Shown here: in pieces, positions 8,222 to 17,277 of the stretch | Numbering within the stretch: the first letter of the stretch is position 1 | How the letters are laid out: the number at the start of each line of letters is the position of its first letter | Source: Pseudomonas chlororaphis subsp. aurantiaca | GTDB taxonomy: Bacteria; Pseudomonadota; Gammaproteobacteria; Pseudomonadales; Pseudomonadaceae | Length of the DNA: 64,000 nucleotides | Assembly (NCBI RefSeq): GCF_013466605.1 | Contig: NZ_CP059162.1 | Coordinates: forward strand, 4,216,001-4,280,000 | Reading direction: 5' to 3' | Made by a program: the position numbers and the translations under genes | The notes under the pieces: generated by a model | The model's database searches: none | The model's input: only the letters and a program-made list of their open reading frames with translations | Told to the model about the DNA's origin: nothing

Positions 8222-8547
8222 GGGCAGGCGAGGTCTAACAGTTTTCTAACAGGTTGTGACGGTGTGTGAGAGGTCATAGCAGGCCAAGCCCTTGTGTTAC
8301 ATGGGTTTGACCTCATCGGGTATCAGTTGGAGAGAAACTCCACAGGGACTCCTTAAAGACGTGCATCACTGCCAACACGTGGCGGAATGGCTCCAGCATA
8401 CCGGCGCAGCCAGGCGTCGGCCAGTCGCGAAACCTCCTGTTACCGTGCTCTAACGGGCATTTCAAACAAGCGTATGTTTTTTCATTGACAGCTCACCGGC
8501 ATCCTCATAACCTCGCAAAACTTTCAACGTACCGGGATGACGCGGAC
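8222..8547. other. Intergenic region between the IS island and the phosphatase gene
   Basis: About 325 bp with no supported gene. It holds a palindromic element at 8464-8479 (separate entry). The segment 8245-8270 has a repeated TAACAG / CTAACAGG pattern, but no integrase, tRNA or matching att sequence was seen. Confidence 0.4.
8464..8479. promoter_or_regulatory. Inverted repeat AAACA-N6-TGTTT upstream of the phosphatase/SCP2 genes
   Basis: AAACAAGCGTATGTTT lies 69 bp before the likely GTG start. Its half-sites AAACA and TGTTT are perfect inverted repeats, of a size suited to a TetR-type dimer. Such AAACAAG-centred palindromes are seen before lipid-metabolism genes in pseudomonads, but the regulator here is not known. 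Confidence 0.35.
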
Positions 8548-9258
8548 GTGGGCAGCATCTATCTGATTCGACATGGCCAGGCCTCCTTCGGTGCGGACAA
8601 CTACGACGTCCTGTCGACCACGGGTGTTCGCCAGGCCGAAGTGCTCGGTCAACACCTGGTCGAACTGGGGGTGAACTTCGACCGCTGCCTGGCTGGCGAC
8701 CTGCGCCGCCAGCAACACACTGCCAATTCCACCCTGCAACAGTTCAGCGCCGCGGGCCTGCCCACGCCGATCCTGGAAACCGATTCGGCGTTCAACGAAT
8801 TCGATGCCGACGCGGTGATCCGCGCCTTGCTGCCCGACATGTTGTCCGAGGAGCCCGACGCCCTGGACATCCTGCGCAACGCCGCGCAGAACCGAGCCGA
8901 ATTCCAAAGAATCTTCGCCCTGATCATCGACCGCTGGCTGGCCGGCACCTACGATCCACCGGGCCTGGAAAGCTGGCTGGGGTTCGTCGAGCGGGTGCAG
9001 GCTGGCCTGCAGCGAATTCTGGAACAGGCCGACAACACCCAGAAAATCGCCGTGTTCACCTCCGGTGGCACCATCACCGCCCTGCTCCACCTGATTACCC
9101 GGATGCCTGCCGCCCAGGCCTTCGAACTGAATTGGCAAATCGTCAATACCTCGCTCAACCTGCTGAAGTTTCGCGGTCGCGAGGTCGCCCTGGCTTCCTT
9201 CAACAGCCATGCCCACCTGCAGTTGCTGAAGGCCCCGGAACTCATCACTTTCCGCTGA
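8548..9258 (+). CDS. Histidine phosphatase family protein
   Basis: A 236-residue member of the phosphoglycerate-mutase-like histidine phosphatase superfamily. The catalytic RHG motif occurs at the N-terminus (YLIRHGQASFG), and the second catalytic region appears later as VFTSGGTITALL. The start is set at GTG 8548 because the RHG strand should lie within the first residues; the frame itself opens earlier. The SCP2 gene follows 50 bp later in the same direction, suggesting a small lipid- or acyl-CoA-related operon. The substrate is unknown. Confidence 0.85.
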   Translation: MGSIYLIRHGQASFGADNYDVLSTTGVRQAEVLGQHLVELGVNFDRCLAGDLRRQQHTANSTLQQFSAAGLPTPILETDSAFNEFDADAVIRALLPDMLSEEPDALDILRNAAQNRAEFQRIFALIIDRWLAGTYDPPGLESWLGFVERVQAGLQRILEQADNTQKIAVFTSGGTITALLHLITRMPAAQAFELNWQIVNTSLNLLKFRGREVALASFNSHAHLQLLKAPELITFR

Positions 9259-9308
9259 GTCCGGATCACTGTGACCCTTGCTGTAACAACCCATAAAAGG
9301 ATCGAACC

Positions 9309-9623
9309 ATGACCTCCGTAGCCGACGCCGTACAAGCCATGAAAGCCAAGTTCAACCCAGCTGCCGCTGCCGGCCTGGACCTGGTTTTCGGTTTCCGTAT
9401 CGATGACACCAAGAACTTCTCGCTGATCGTCAAAGACAGCACCTGCGAGCTCAAGGAAGGCGAGAACCCGGACGCCCAGGTCACGCTAGTAATGGACGGC
9501 GAAACCCTGCAAGGCATCGTCAGCGGCGAAACCGACGGCATGCAGGCCTTCATGGGCGGCAAACTGCGCGCCGAAGGCGACATGATGCTGGCGATGAAGC
9601 TGAGCGAACTGTTCCCGGCCTGA
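9309..9623 (+). CDS. SCP2 sterol-binding domain protein
   Basis: A 104-residue stand-alone SCP2 domain: MTSVADAVQAMKAKFNP, a central strand set with VTLVMDGETLQGIVSGE, and the ending MMLAMKLSELFPA. SCP2 domains bind acyl-CoAs, fatty acids and other lipids in a hydrophobic tunnel. The start ATG is preceded by AAAAGGATCG. It probably shares a message with the histidine phosphatase and is closed by a clear stem-loop at 9658-9685. Confidence 0.88.
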   Translation: MTSVADAVQAMKAKFNPAAAAGLDLVFGFRIDDTKNFSLIVKDSTCELKEGENPDAQVTLVMDGETLQGIVSGETDGMQAFMGGKLRAEGDMMLAMKLSELFPA

Positions 9624-9933
9624 GTAAGCGCTTCCCCAGGGAAGCCCTTGTTTGCCCACGAATCCCGCCTTCTGGCGGGATTCGTCGTTTCAGCAGTACC
9701 GCTCCAGCACATCGAAGATGTGCAACAGGCCTGAATCCATTTGGAAGTAATTAAAAATTCACCACGACTAACTAACGAATATATGCAATCTGGCGCCTCG
9801 CCGCGCCGCACGACGCACTTGATTGATCTCGGTCAGCAGTACACCCAAAGCTCCTCTCTACTCTGGCGCCTCCATCGGCCAGGGACGGCTTTCGGAACGG
9901 CCGGCCCCGCTTCACCTTCAAGGAAGAGTCGTT
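9624..9933. other. Intergenic region before the hoxX-like gene
   Basis: This 310-bp stretch contains the terminator at 9658-9690, then an AT-rich segment (about 9735-9785, with TAATTAAAAATTC) that could hold the promoter of the hoxX-like gene. No small gene is convincing. The frame upstream of the HoxX start stays open but its translation is low-complexity and has no ribosome-binding site. Confidence 0.4.
9658..9690 (+). terminator. Rho-independent-type terminator after the SCP2 gene
   Basis: ACGAATCCCGCC and GGCGGGATTCGT form a perfect 12-bp stem with a TTCT loop, followed by CGTTTC. It sits 35 bp after the stop codon. Confidence 0.8.
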
Positions 9934-11670
9934 ATGCAATCGCTGAAGATCATTCTGCTGTCCACCGCCTTCAACGGTCTCACCCAGCGCGCCTGGCTGG
10001 ACCTGCGCCAGTCCGGCCATCGCCCCAGCGTGGTGCTGTTCACCCACGAAGACGAAGTCTGCCGGCAGATCGAACAGGCCGATGCCGACCTGGTGATCTG
10101 CCCCTTCCTCAAGGACCGGGTGCCCGAGCAACTGTGGCGCCACCCGACCCGTCCGGTGATCATCATCCACCCGGGTATCGTCGGTGACCGCGGCGCCAGC
10201 GCCCTGGACTGGGCCATCAGCAACAGCCTCGAGCGCTGGGGCGTCACCGCCCTGCAGGCAGTGGAAGAAATGGACGCCGGACCGGTCTGGTCCACCTGGG
10301 AATTCAAGATGCCGGCGCAGGTGCGCAAGTCCGAGCTGTACAACGGGCCGGTGGCCGACGCGGCGATCTACTGCATCCGCGATGTGGTGGAAAAATTCGG
10401 CAGCGACTTCGTCCCGGTGCCCCTGGACTACAGCCAGCCGCAAGTGCGCGGCCGCTTGCAACCGAACATGAAACAGGACGACCGCAGCTTCAGCTGGCAC
10501 GACAGCGCCCACTTCATCAAGCGCTGCATAGACGCCGCCGACGGCCAGCCCGGAGTCCTGGCCAGCCTCGCCGGCGGGCAGTACTACCTGTATGACGCGC
10601 ACCTGGATAGCCGCAGCGGCACCCCCGGCGAGCTGCTGGCGGTGCACGACGATGCGGTGCTGGTGGCCTGCGGCGACCGCAGCCTGTGGATCGGCTCGCT
10701 CAAACGCAAGGCCCGCCCGGGCACCGAACACTTCAAGCTGCCGGCCCGCCATGTGCTGGCCGGCCAATTGGACGGCGTGCCCCACCTGGACTGGTCGGTC
10801 GCCAGCGAACCGTTCAGCGACGAGGCCTACCAGCCGATCCGCTACCGCGAGTCGGGCCACGTCGGCGAACTGACCTTCGAGTTCTACAACGGCGCCATGA
10901 GCACCGAGCACTGCCGGCGCCTGGTCAGCGCGCTGCAATGGGCCAAGGCCCGGGACACCAAAGTGCTGCTGTTCAAGGGCGGGCGTGGCGCGTTCTGCAA
11001 CGGCGTGCACCTCAATGTGATCCAGGCTGCGCCGGTACCGGGCCTGGAGGCCTGGAACAATATCCAGGCCATCGACGACGTCTGCAAGGAGCTGCTCAGC
11101 GCCCGCCAGCTGGTGGTCAGCGGCCTGACCGGCAATGCCGGGGCCGGCGGCCTGATGCTGGCGCTGGCGGCCGATGTGGTGCTGGCCCGGGCCAATACCG
11201 TCTATAACCCGCACTACAAGAGCATGGGCCTGTACGGCTCGGAATACTGGACCTACAGCCTGCCCCGCGCCGTCGGCCACGCCATGGCGAACAAGCTCAC
11301 TGACGAATGCCTGCCGATCAACGCCTTCCAGGCCCTGCAGATGGGCATGGTCCAGGAAGTCGGCCCGCGTTGCCCCGACGAGTTCAGCCTGTGGCTGCTG
11401 CAACGGGCCAACGCCGTGCTGACCGAGCCGAAATACCAGGCCCTGCGCGAGCGCAAGGCCAATGCCGACCCGCAACTGATGCAGCACTGCCGCAACGCCG
11501 AGCTGGAACAGATGCACCTGGACATGGTGCAGAACCGCCACGGCTTCGCCGAGAAATGCGCCAGCTTCGTCTACAAGCGCAAGACCTGCTGCACCCCGCA
11601 GCGGTTGATCGAGGATTGGGCGGTGGCAGATGCCAGGCACCGTAGTGGCATTGTTGCAGCACTTGAGTAA
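9934..11670 (+). CDS. hoxX: HoxX-like protein (formyltransferase + enoyl-CoA hydratase domains)
   Basis: A 578-residue two-domain protein. The N-terminal half is a formyl-THF hydrolase/transferase fold with the HoxX signature HPGIVGDRGASALDWAI. The C-terminal half is a crotonase fold with KGGRGAFCNGVHLN, GNAGAGGLMLALAADVV and the near-invariant YNPHYKSMGLYGSEYW. The start has an AAGGAAGAG site. In hydrogenase organisms HoxX makes the CO ligand of the NiFe centre from formyl-THF under air. No hydrogenase or hyp gene is in the window, so this copy looks orphan and may supply CO or act on another formyl donor. Confidence 0.88.
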   Translation: MQSLKIILLSTAFNGLTQRAWLDLRQSGHRPSVVLFTHEDEVCRQIEQADADLVICPFLKDRVPEQLWRHPTRPVIIIHPGIVGDRGASALDWAISNSLERWGVTALQAVEEMDAGPVWSTWEFKMPAQVRKSELYNGPVADAAIYCIRDVVEKFGSDFVPVPLDYSQPQVRGRLQPNMKQDDRSFSWHDSAHFIKRCIDAADGQPGVLASLAGGQYYLYDAHLDSRSGTPGELLAVHDDAVLVACGDRSLWIGSLKRKARPGTEHFKLPARHVLAGQLDGVPHLDWSVASEPFSDEAYQPIRYRESGHVGELTFEFYNGAMSTEHCRRLVSALQWAKARDTKVLLFKGGRGAFCNGVHLNVIQAAPVPGLEAWNNIQAIDDVCKELLSARQLVVSGLTGNAGAGGLMLALAADVVLARANTVYNPHYKSMGLYGSEYWTYSLPRAVGHAMANKLTDECLPINAFQALQMGMVQEVGPRCPDEFSLWLLQRANAVLTEPKYQALRERKANADPQLMQHCRNAELEQMHLDMVQNRHGFAEKCASFVYKRKTCCTPQRLIEDWAVADARHRSGIVAALE

Positions 11671-11719
11671 ACTCCGGCAGCCTCCCTCCAACACCTCGTA
11701 GATAAGAGCATTTGAATAC

Positions 11720-13534
11720 ATGGACGGTTCAAGACGAAACACCAGCAATCAGCATATTGATGACTATCTGGACTATTACCTCACTCGTGATGAGCCGCCC
11801 CGTTATGCGGTGATGCTTAATGGCGCCTGGGGCGTAGGAAAGACCTATCTGCTGCGCTCATTCCTCAAAGATCGTGAAATTTCCTCGGAACAATATACCT
11901 ATGTGAGTTTGTATGGACTGACTTCAACCACTGAAATCGATGATCGGATATTTACAGACACCCACAAGTTTCTAGACAGTGCTCCTGCAAAACTGGTTGA
12001 GAGCATAGGAAGATCAGCACTCAGTTATGTCAGCGTCGAAACCGACCTGAGCAGAAAACTGTTCTTCAAAAAATTCAAGAAAGACATCTATATATTCGAC
12101 GACCTCGAACGGTGTGAAATCCCTATCAACAATGTACTGGGCTACATAAATGAGTTCGTCGAACACAAAGACAAAAAGGTTCTGATTATCGCCAATGAGA
12201 AAGAAATCAAAAAACCAGAAAGCTATCAACGCATTCGCGAGAAGTTGGTTGGAAAGACTTTAGCTGTGCAACCTTCTCTGCAGGATGCCTTCACGCAATT
12301 CATATCCAAGCTGAAGTCTGTATCTCTCCAAGAGCTTCTTGCACAGCACGCCAATACGATTCAACAACTCTACAATCAACATAACTTGAACAACTTACGT
12401 ACTCTTCAACAATCGATATGGGATTTTGAACGCTTTTTCAGCCTATTAGACGAGAAACATCGATCTCACCCCGATGCCATGCTCGCCTGCATAAACTTGA
12501 TCCTGCCGCTGGCTTTCGCGTTCAAGGCCGGAGAGTTGCAGGAAGAAGACATCGCCCAGCGCCCTGGACACGTTCCGAGCTTTGCACGAAACCATAGCAA
12601 GAATCTGGAGGACCTTTCTCCCTTTGAACGACTTGAACTGCGCTATCCGAATGTAGATATTCGCGACTCGTTACTGACCAATGAAGACCTGGCCAATATG
12701 CTGGTGAAGGGTGTTTTCAGAGCACCCAACATAAGGCTTTCCCTTGACAGTTCGAGATACTTTGCAAATAACGAGAATGAATCCGCTCTTGATACGTTGC
12801 TGAATGCCTTCGCAAGGAGTGAAGAACAGTTCCACAAGGCTTTGTCTGCTTTCAGTTTTCAATACCAGCAACGAGCCTTTATTGAAACTGATGACCTATT
12901 GATGACTTTCAGGCTTCGCCTATGGCTGTCCAGCCAACAGCTTATCCAGGAGGACACCAAGCAGGTGCTCGAAGAAGGCAAGAAATACATCGACGACCTC
13001 TATGCCGATGGAAAACTCAATACACTGACACACGAACATCTGGAAGGTAGAAACTACAACATCTTCAATAACCTGCGCTCACTCATAAATGGTGAAAAGT
13101 CCGAAGAGTGCGAAGTTTTCTTCGAACACTTGGTAGAGAAAAACAACGCAATCATACAGTCGAGCTATCCCGTAATAATCGATAGCCTATTGGCAGATAT
13201 GCAAAACGCACCCGACACCTACGCCAGAAAAATCTCCTACGCTAGCGTAAAAAGCGGCGAGCATGTTTTTACTCATGTCCTGCTACTTATCGAGCCAGAG
13301 ATCTTTGTCAGAAAGCTATTGGGGTTACCGCCTGCCCAACAACAAAAAGTGCTGCTCGCGTTCGACAGTCGTTATCGCTTTACCCCTATTGATATCAACC
13401 AGGAGCGTCCATGGCTGAAGGCCGTTAAGTTGATACTGCAAAAAGAAGCCGCCGATAGCCAGACACTCTTCAATAAAAAGCGCATCGCCAGTTTGGTCGA
13501 GTACTACATAGAACCGCACTTAAGGAACTTCTAA
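11720..13534 (+). CDS. KAP-type P-loop NTPase, possible defence protein
   Basis: A 604-residue protein with a P-loop NTPase core. Walker A is GAWGVGKT (residues 35-42). Walker B is the KAP-style IYIFDDLER (123-131), and a sensor-like VLIIANEKE strand follows near 155-163. The remaining 400 residues are helical, with no recognised domain and no obvious transmembrane pair. The gene is clearly less GC-rich than its neighbours and stands alone between hoxX and a convergent glucosidase gene, which suggests horizontal gain. KAP NTPases recur in phage-defence loci; that role is only an inference here. Confidence 0.72.
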   Translation: MDGSRRNTSNQHIDDYLDYYLTRDEPPRYAVMLNGAWGVGKTYLLRSFLKDREISSEQYTYVSLYGLTSTTEIDDRIFTDTHKFLDSAPAKLVESIGRSALSYVSVETDLSRKLFFKKFKKDIYIFDDLERCEIPINNVLGYINEFVEHKDKKVLIIANEKEIKKPESYQRIREKLVGKTLAVQPSLQDAFTQFISKLKSVSLQELLAQHANTIQQLYNQHNLNNLRTLQQSIWDFERFFSLLDEKHRSHPDAMLACINLILPLAFAFKAGELQEEDIAQRPGHVPSFARNHSKNLEDLSPFERLELRYPNVDIRDSLLTNEDLANMLVKGVFRAPNIRLSLDSSRYFANNENESALDTLLNAFARSEEQFHKALSAFSFQYQQRAFIETDDLLMTFRLRLWLSSQQLIQEDTKQVLEEGKKYIDDLYADGKLNTLTHEHLEGRNYNIFNNLRSLINGEKSEECEVFFEHLVEKNNAIIQSSYPVIIDSLLADMQNAPDTYARKISYASVKSGEHVFTHVLLLIEPEIFVRKLLGLPPAQQQKVLLAFDSRYRFTPIDINQERPWLKAVKLILQKEAADSQTLFNKKRIASLVEYYIEPHLRNF

Positions 13535-13582
13535 TCTTGTAATACCACAAGCTCTGGAACATAGATCCTGGCGACAAGCCCT

Positions 13583-16219
13583 TCAGTTCAAAGGCTGCAG
13601 CAACAACGCCACCAGCGCCGTCCAGCCGGTCTGGTGGCTGGCCCCCAGGCCGCGGCCGGTGTCGCCGTGGAAGTACTCATGGAACAGCAGCAGATCCCGG
13701 TCCCGGGGATCGGCCTGCAACTGCGCGTAGGCGCACATCGACGGGCGGCGCCCGTCCTCGTCGCGCAGGAACAGGCGGGTCAGGCGCTGGCTCAGGCTGT
13801 CGGCGACCTCCTCCAGGGACGCCAGGTAGCCGGAACCGCTGGGGTATTCCACCGAGAAGTTGTCGGCGTAGTAGCGATGAAACTCGCGCAGCGACTCGAT
13901 CAGCATGTAGTTGATCGGCATCCACAGCGGCCCGCGCCAGTTGGAGTTGCCGCCGTACAGCCGTGAGTCGGAATCGGCCGGCGCATAACGGGCGCACAGT
14001 TGGTGACCGTCGACCTGCAGGGCAAAGGGGTGTTCGGCGAAGACCCTGGACAGCGAACGGATACCGAAGTCGGAGAGAAACTCGGCCTCGTCGAGCATGC
14101 GCGTGAGCAGGTCTTTGGTGCGCTCGCCGCGCAACAGCGCGAGCAACAGGCGATTGCCCTGCCCCGGCTCGTTCCAGCGCGACACCAGGCGGGCCAGGTC
14201 CGGCCGATGGTGCATGAACCCCAGCAAACGCTCGCGCAGCCCGGGCAAGCCTTCGTGCTCGCGCTGCTCCAGCACCTGCACGGCGAACAGCGGCATCAGG
14301 CCGACGATGGAGCGCAGGCGCAGCGGTTCGTTGCCGCCGTCGGGGCGGTGCAGCACGTCGTAGAAGAACCGGTCCTGCTCGTCCCACAGCCCTGCGTCGC
14401 CATCGTCCAGCCGGTTGATGGCCCCGGCGATGTACAGGAAGTGCTCGAAGAACTTCACCGCGATATCCACGTACACCGGGTTGCGCTTGGCCAGCTCCAG
14501 GGCGATGCGCATCAGGTCCAGGGCATAGGCCGCGACCCAGGCGGTGCCGTCGGCCTGGTCCAGGGTGTAGCCCGGCGGCAAGGGTGCCGAGCGGTCGAAC
14601 AGTGCAATGTTGTCGAGGCCGAGGAAACCGCCCTGGAACAGGTTGCGCCCTTCGGCATCCTTGCGGTTGACCCACCAGGCGAAGTTCAGCAGCAGCTTAT
14701 GGAAGACCCGCTCGAGAAAGTCCATGTCGCCCCGGCCGGTCAGGGCCTTTTCCCGCAGGTACACCCGCCAGCTGGCCCAGGCATGCACCGGCGGGTTGGC
14801 GTCGTCGAAGCGCCACTCGTAGGCCGGCAACTGCCCATTGGGATGCATGAAGCGGTCCTTGACCAGGAGCAGCAGCTGGTGCTTGGCGAACCCCGGATCG
14901 ATCAAAGCCAGGGCCACCGCCTGGAAACCCAGGTCCCAGGAGGCGTACCAGGGGTATTCCCAGGTGTCGGGCATGGCCACGATGTCGAGGTTCGCCAGGT
15001 GCCGCCAATGGCTGTTGCGCAAATGGGCGTGGGATGCCGGTGGCGCGGGCTGACCAGGGTCGCCGTCGAGCCAGCGGTTGACGTCGAAATCGTAGAGTTG
15101 CTTGGACCACAGCAGCCCGGCCAGGGCCTGGCGCTGGACATTGCGCGCGTCGGCATCGGCGATGCCCTGTTGCAGCGCGGCGTAGAACGCGTCGGCCTCG
15201 GCCCGCCGCTGTTCGAACAGGCGCCTGGCGCTGACCTGGGCCGAACCGGCCGGGGCGAAGCGCAGATACAGGCTTTTACTCTCCAGCCCGGCCAGCTCCA
15301 GGGTGAAGTGGGCGGCAGCGCGGGTTCCGCCGTCGCGGGCAATGACGGTGCTGGCACCTCCCAGCAGATAGTCATTGATCCCATCCTTGAACGGGCCGGG
15401 CGTGGCGAGGCCATCGAGCTTCGGGAAGTTGGTTTCGTTGTTGCAGAACAGCCACTCGCAACGCTCCGGCCCCCAGGCCGTGACCTGCATCGGCGAACAG
15501 CGCGGATGCCGGGCCAGCAGCTGCTCGCCCTGCAGGCGCAGGCTCGGCTTGCGCGAATCGCCGCCCCAGCTCCAGGTGTTGCGCGCCCATACCTGGGGCA
15601 AGACCCGCAGGCGCGCCGGCTGATAAAAACGGTTGTGCACCGTGACCCGCATGAAGATGTCGTCGACCGCGTGCTTGGCGTACTCCACCGTCACGTCGAA
15701 GTAGCGATCGTCCTCAAACACCCCGGTGTCGAGGATCTCGTACTCGGTGTCGTCCAGGCCGCGCCGGGCGTTTTCCCGCAGCAGGTCTTCATAGGGAAAG
15801 GCCGCCTGCGGGTATTTGTAGAGCATGCGCATATAGGCATGGCTGGGCACGCCATCGAGGTAGAAATACAACTCCTTGACGTCTTCGCCGTGATTGCCCT
15901 CGGCGTTGTTCAAGCCGAACAGGCGCTCCTTGAGAATGCTGTCGCGCTCGTTCCACAGGGCCAGCCCCAGGCACCAGTGCTGGGCCTTGTCGGAGAACCC
16001 CGCCAGCCCGTCCTCGCCCCAGCGGTAGGCCCGGCTGCGGGCATGGTCGTGGGGCAAGTAAGCCCAGGCATCGCCGTCGGCGCTGTAGTCCTCGCGCACC
16101 GTGCCCCACTGCCGCTCGCTCAAGTACGGCCCCCACTCGCGCCAGGGTTCGCCCGCCGGGCCATTGAGGCGCTGGCCTTCGACCGTTTCGAGGATGCTTG
16201 CCGCCGCTGCTGCTGTCAT
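13583..16219 (-). CDS. MGH1-like (GH63-type) glucosidase
   Basis: An 878-residue cytoplasmic glycoside hydrolase of the (alpha/alpha)6-barrel MGH1/GH63 type. The N-terminal half is beta-rich and includes LPHDHARSRAYRWGEDGL. The catalytic barrel in the C-terminal half has WDLGFQAVALALIDP, the acidic YEWRFDDANPPVHAWA segment, GLWDEQDRFFYD and RGPLWMPINYMLIESL. No signal peptide is present. Relatives act on alpha-glucosides or mannosylglycerate-like solutes; the substrate is not identifiable here. The gene is monocistronic, convergent with the NTPase gene. Confidence 0.85.
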   Translation of the reverse strand: MTAAAAASILETVEGQRLNGPAGEPWREWGPYLSERQWGTVREDYSADGDAWAYLPHDHARSRAYRWGEDGLAGFSDKAQHWCLGLALWNERDSILKERLFGLNNAEGNHGEDVKELYFYLDGVPSHAYMRMLYKYPQAAFPYEDLLRENARRGLDDTEYEILDTGVFEDDRYFDVTVEYAKHAVDDIFMRVTVHNRFYQPARLRVLPQVWARNTWSWGGDSRKPSLRLQGEQLLARHPRCSPMQVTAWGPERCEWLFCNNETNFPKLDGLATPGPFKDGINDYLLGGASTVIARDGGTRAAAHFTLELAGLESKSLYLRFAPAGSAQVSARRLFEQRRAEADAFYAALQQGIADADARNVQRQALAGLLWSKQLYDFDVNRWLDGDPGQPAPPASHAHLRNSHWRHLANLDIVAMPDTWEYPWYASWDLGFQAVALALIDPGFAKHQLLLLVKDRFMHPNGQLPAYEWRFDDANPPVHAWASWRVYLREKALTGRGDMDFLERVFHKLLLNFAWWVNRKDAEGRNLFQGGFLGLDNIALFDRSAPLPPGYTLDQADGTAWVAAYALDLMRIALELAKRNPVYVDIAVKFFEHFLYIAGAINRLDDGDAGLWDEQDRFFYDVLHRPDGGNEPLRLRSIVGLMPLFAVQVLEQREHEGLPGLRERLLGFMHHRPDLARLVSRWNEPGQGNRLLLALLRGERTKDLLTRMLDEAEFLSDFGIRSLSRVFAEHPFALQVDGHQLCARYAPADSDSRLYGGNSNWRGPLWMPINYMLIESLREFHRYYADNFSVEYPSGSGYLASLEEVADSLSQRLTRLFLRDEDGRRPSMCAYAQLQADPRDRDLLLFHEYFHGDTGRGLGASHQTGWTALVALLLQPLN

Positions 16220-16414
16220 GGGGATGTCCGTGAGCCATGGAGGTCAAAGCCAGTGTAGGGGCTGGCAGCACCGGCGGCCCATGACAAATGTTTCATGGTG
16301 CGAGGCGCCAACCGCGCCCCGTTGCCGCACAAGGCCCGTGATAGAGCCTTCGGCTTAAATTTCCGGGGAGGCGTTCGTTATACTCGGCAACCCTTTTGTG
16401 TAAACGCGGTACCC

Positions 16415-16696
16415 ATGATGTCCAGCGACAACACCCTCCTGGCGAGCCTTGTGCTCTGTGTATTGGCCCTGCCAGCACAGGCCGAAGGCCTGGACCTGAG
16501 CTACCCGATGCCAGCCCTGACAGAAGCAACGGTCACCCCGGCGGCGAAACCGGAACCCAGCAAGTTCCACCTGGAGTTCAAGGCACCGATCAGCCTGGAG
16601 CATTCCTGCAGCGGCCCCCGGTGCAATTACGAAACCGACCCGAGCCATCGCCATGAGCCGGAAACAGTGAACCGATGGTCGGTCGGGTTCAACTGA
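16415..16696 (+). CDS. Small exported hypothetical protein
   Basis: A 93-residue protein with a clear N-terminal signal sequence (TLLASLVLCVLALPAQA, cleavage expected after AQA). The short mature part is rich in Pro and acidic residues, with two Cys in SCSGPRC near residue 70. Consecutive ATGs at 16415 and 16418 can serve as the start. No family is recognised. It is divergent from the glucosidase gene. Confidence 0.6.
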   Translation: MMSSDNTLLASLVLCVLALPAQAEGLDLSYPMPALTEATVTPAAKPEPSKFHLEFKAPISLEHSCSGPRCNYETDPSHRHEPETVNRWSVGFN

Positions 16697-16803
16697 GCCG
16701 CTTCTTTCAGCGACGCCTATAAGACTCCCGTCGCCAAGGCCCTCCCGCCGGCAGAAGCTTGGCTAGGCTAATAAGCATGCCCCGTGATTGCCTGGGAGGT
16801 CCG

Positions 16804-17265
16804 ATGAACCGCACGATCCTGAGCCCTCTGAGCCTGGCCCTGGCCCTGTTGACCGGCTGCTCCAGCCCGCCCGAAGTCATCGACAAGGAAGCGGCGGCCA
16901 TCGCCGAAGGCGTGCTGGCCTTTCGAGATATCTGCCTGAAATCCGCGCCCTCCTTCGCCGGGGCCGACAACGCGGCCAAGGGCTATGGCATCGCCAGGCT
17001 GGACGATGCCGGCTATGCGCGGATGGGACTGAGGGCGGACCACAGCCTTGGGGTCCAGGTACAGAAAGGCAAGCAATGCGCGGTGACTACGCCGTCGCAA
17101 CGGGACAAGACCCTGACCGCGCAATTTCTCAAGCTGGCCGAGCAATTCTCCAGCACCCCGGTGGCGCAGCACCTGCCGGCGAAAATCACCCTCGACCGGC
17201 AGACCTTCCTGCTGATGCACGACCGGCGCGGCGGCGAGGCTTATGTGATGTTGAAGCACCCCTGA
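16804..17265 (+). CDS. Putative lipoprotein
   Basis: A 153-residue protein with a lipoprotein signal: a hydrophobic stretch followed by LLTGC at residues 15-19, so Cys19 would be lipidated. The ATG has a GGGAGG site. The mature part contains two further Cys (DICLK, KQCAV), suggesting a disulfide, and a C-terminal beta-type segment. Its similarity is to uncharacterised Pseudomonas proteins; no function can be given. Confidence 0.7.
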   Translation: MNRTILSPLSLALALLTGCSSPPEVIDKEAAAIAEGVLAFRDICLKSAPSFAGADNAAKGYGIARLDDAGYARMGLRADHSLGVQVQKGKQCAVTTPSQRDKTLTAQFLKLAEQFSSTPVAQHLPAKITLDRQTFLLMHDRRGGEAYVMLKHP

Positions 17266-17277
17266 AGCGCAGCGCCT

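Noticed and set aside
8222..8547. Possible tRNA/att site or small RNA in the gap right of the IS
   Set aside because: No cloverleaf, no CCA-end T-loop pattern, no integrase and no duplicated att sequence could be seen.
9772..11748. Long antisense frame opposite hoxX, and similar ones opposite the glucosidase, the sensor kinase, the TonB receptor and gapN
   Set aside because: All mirror a well-supported gene on the other strand and have no recognisable domain.
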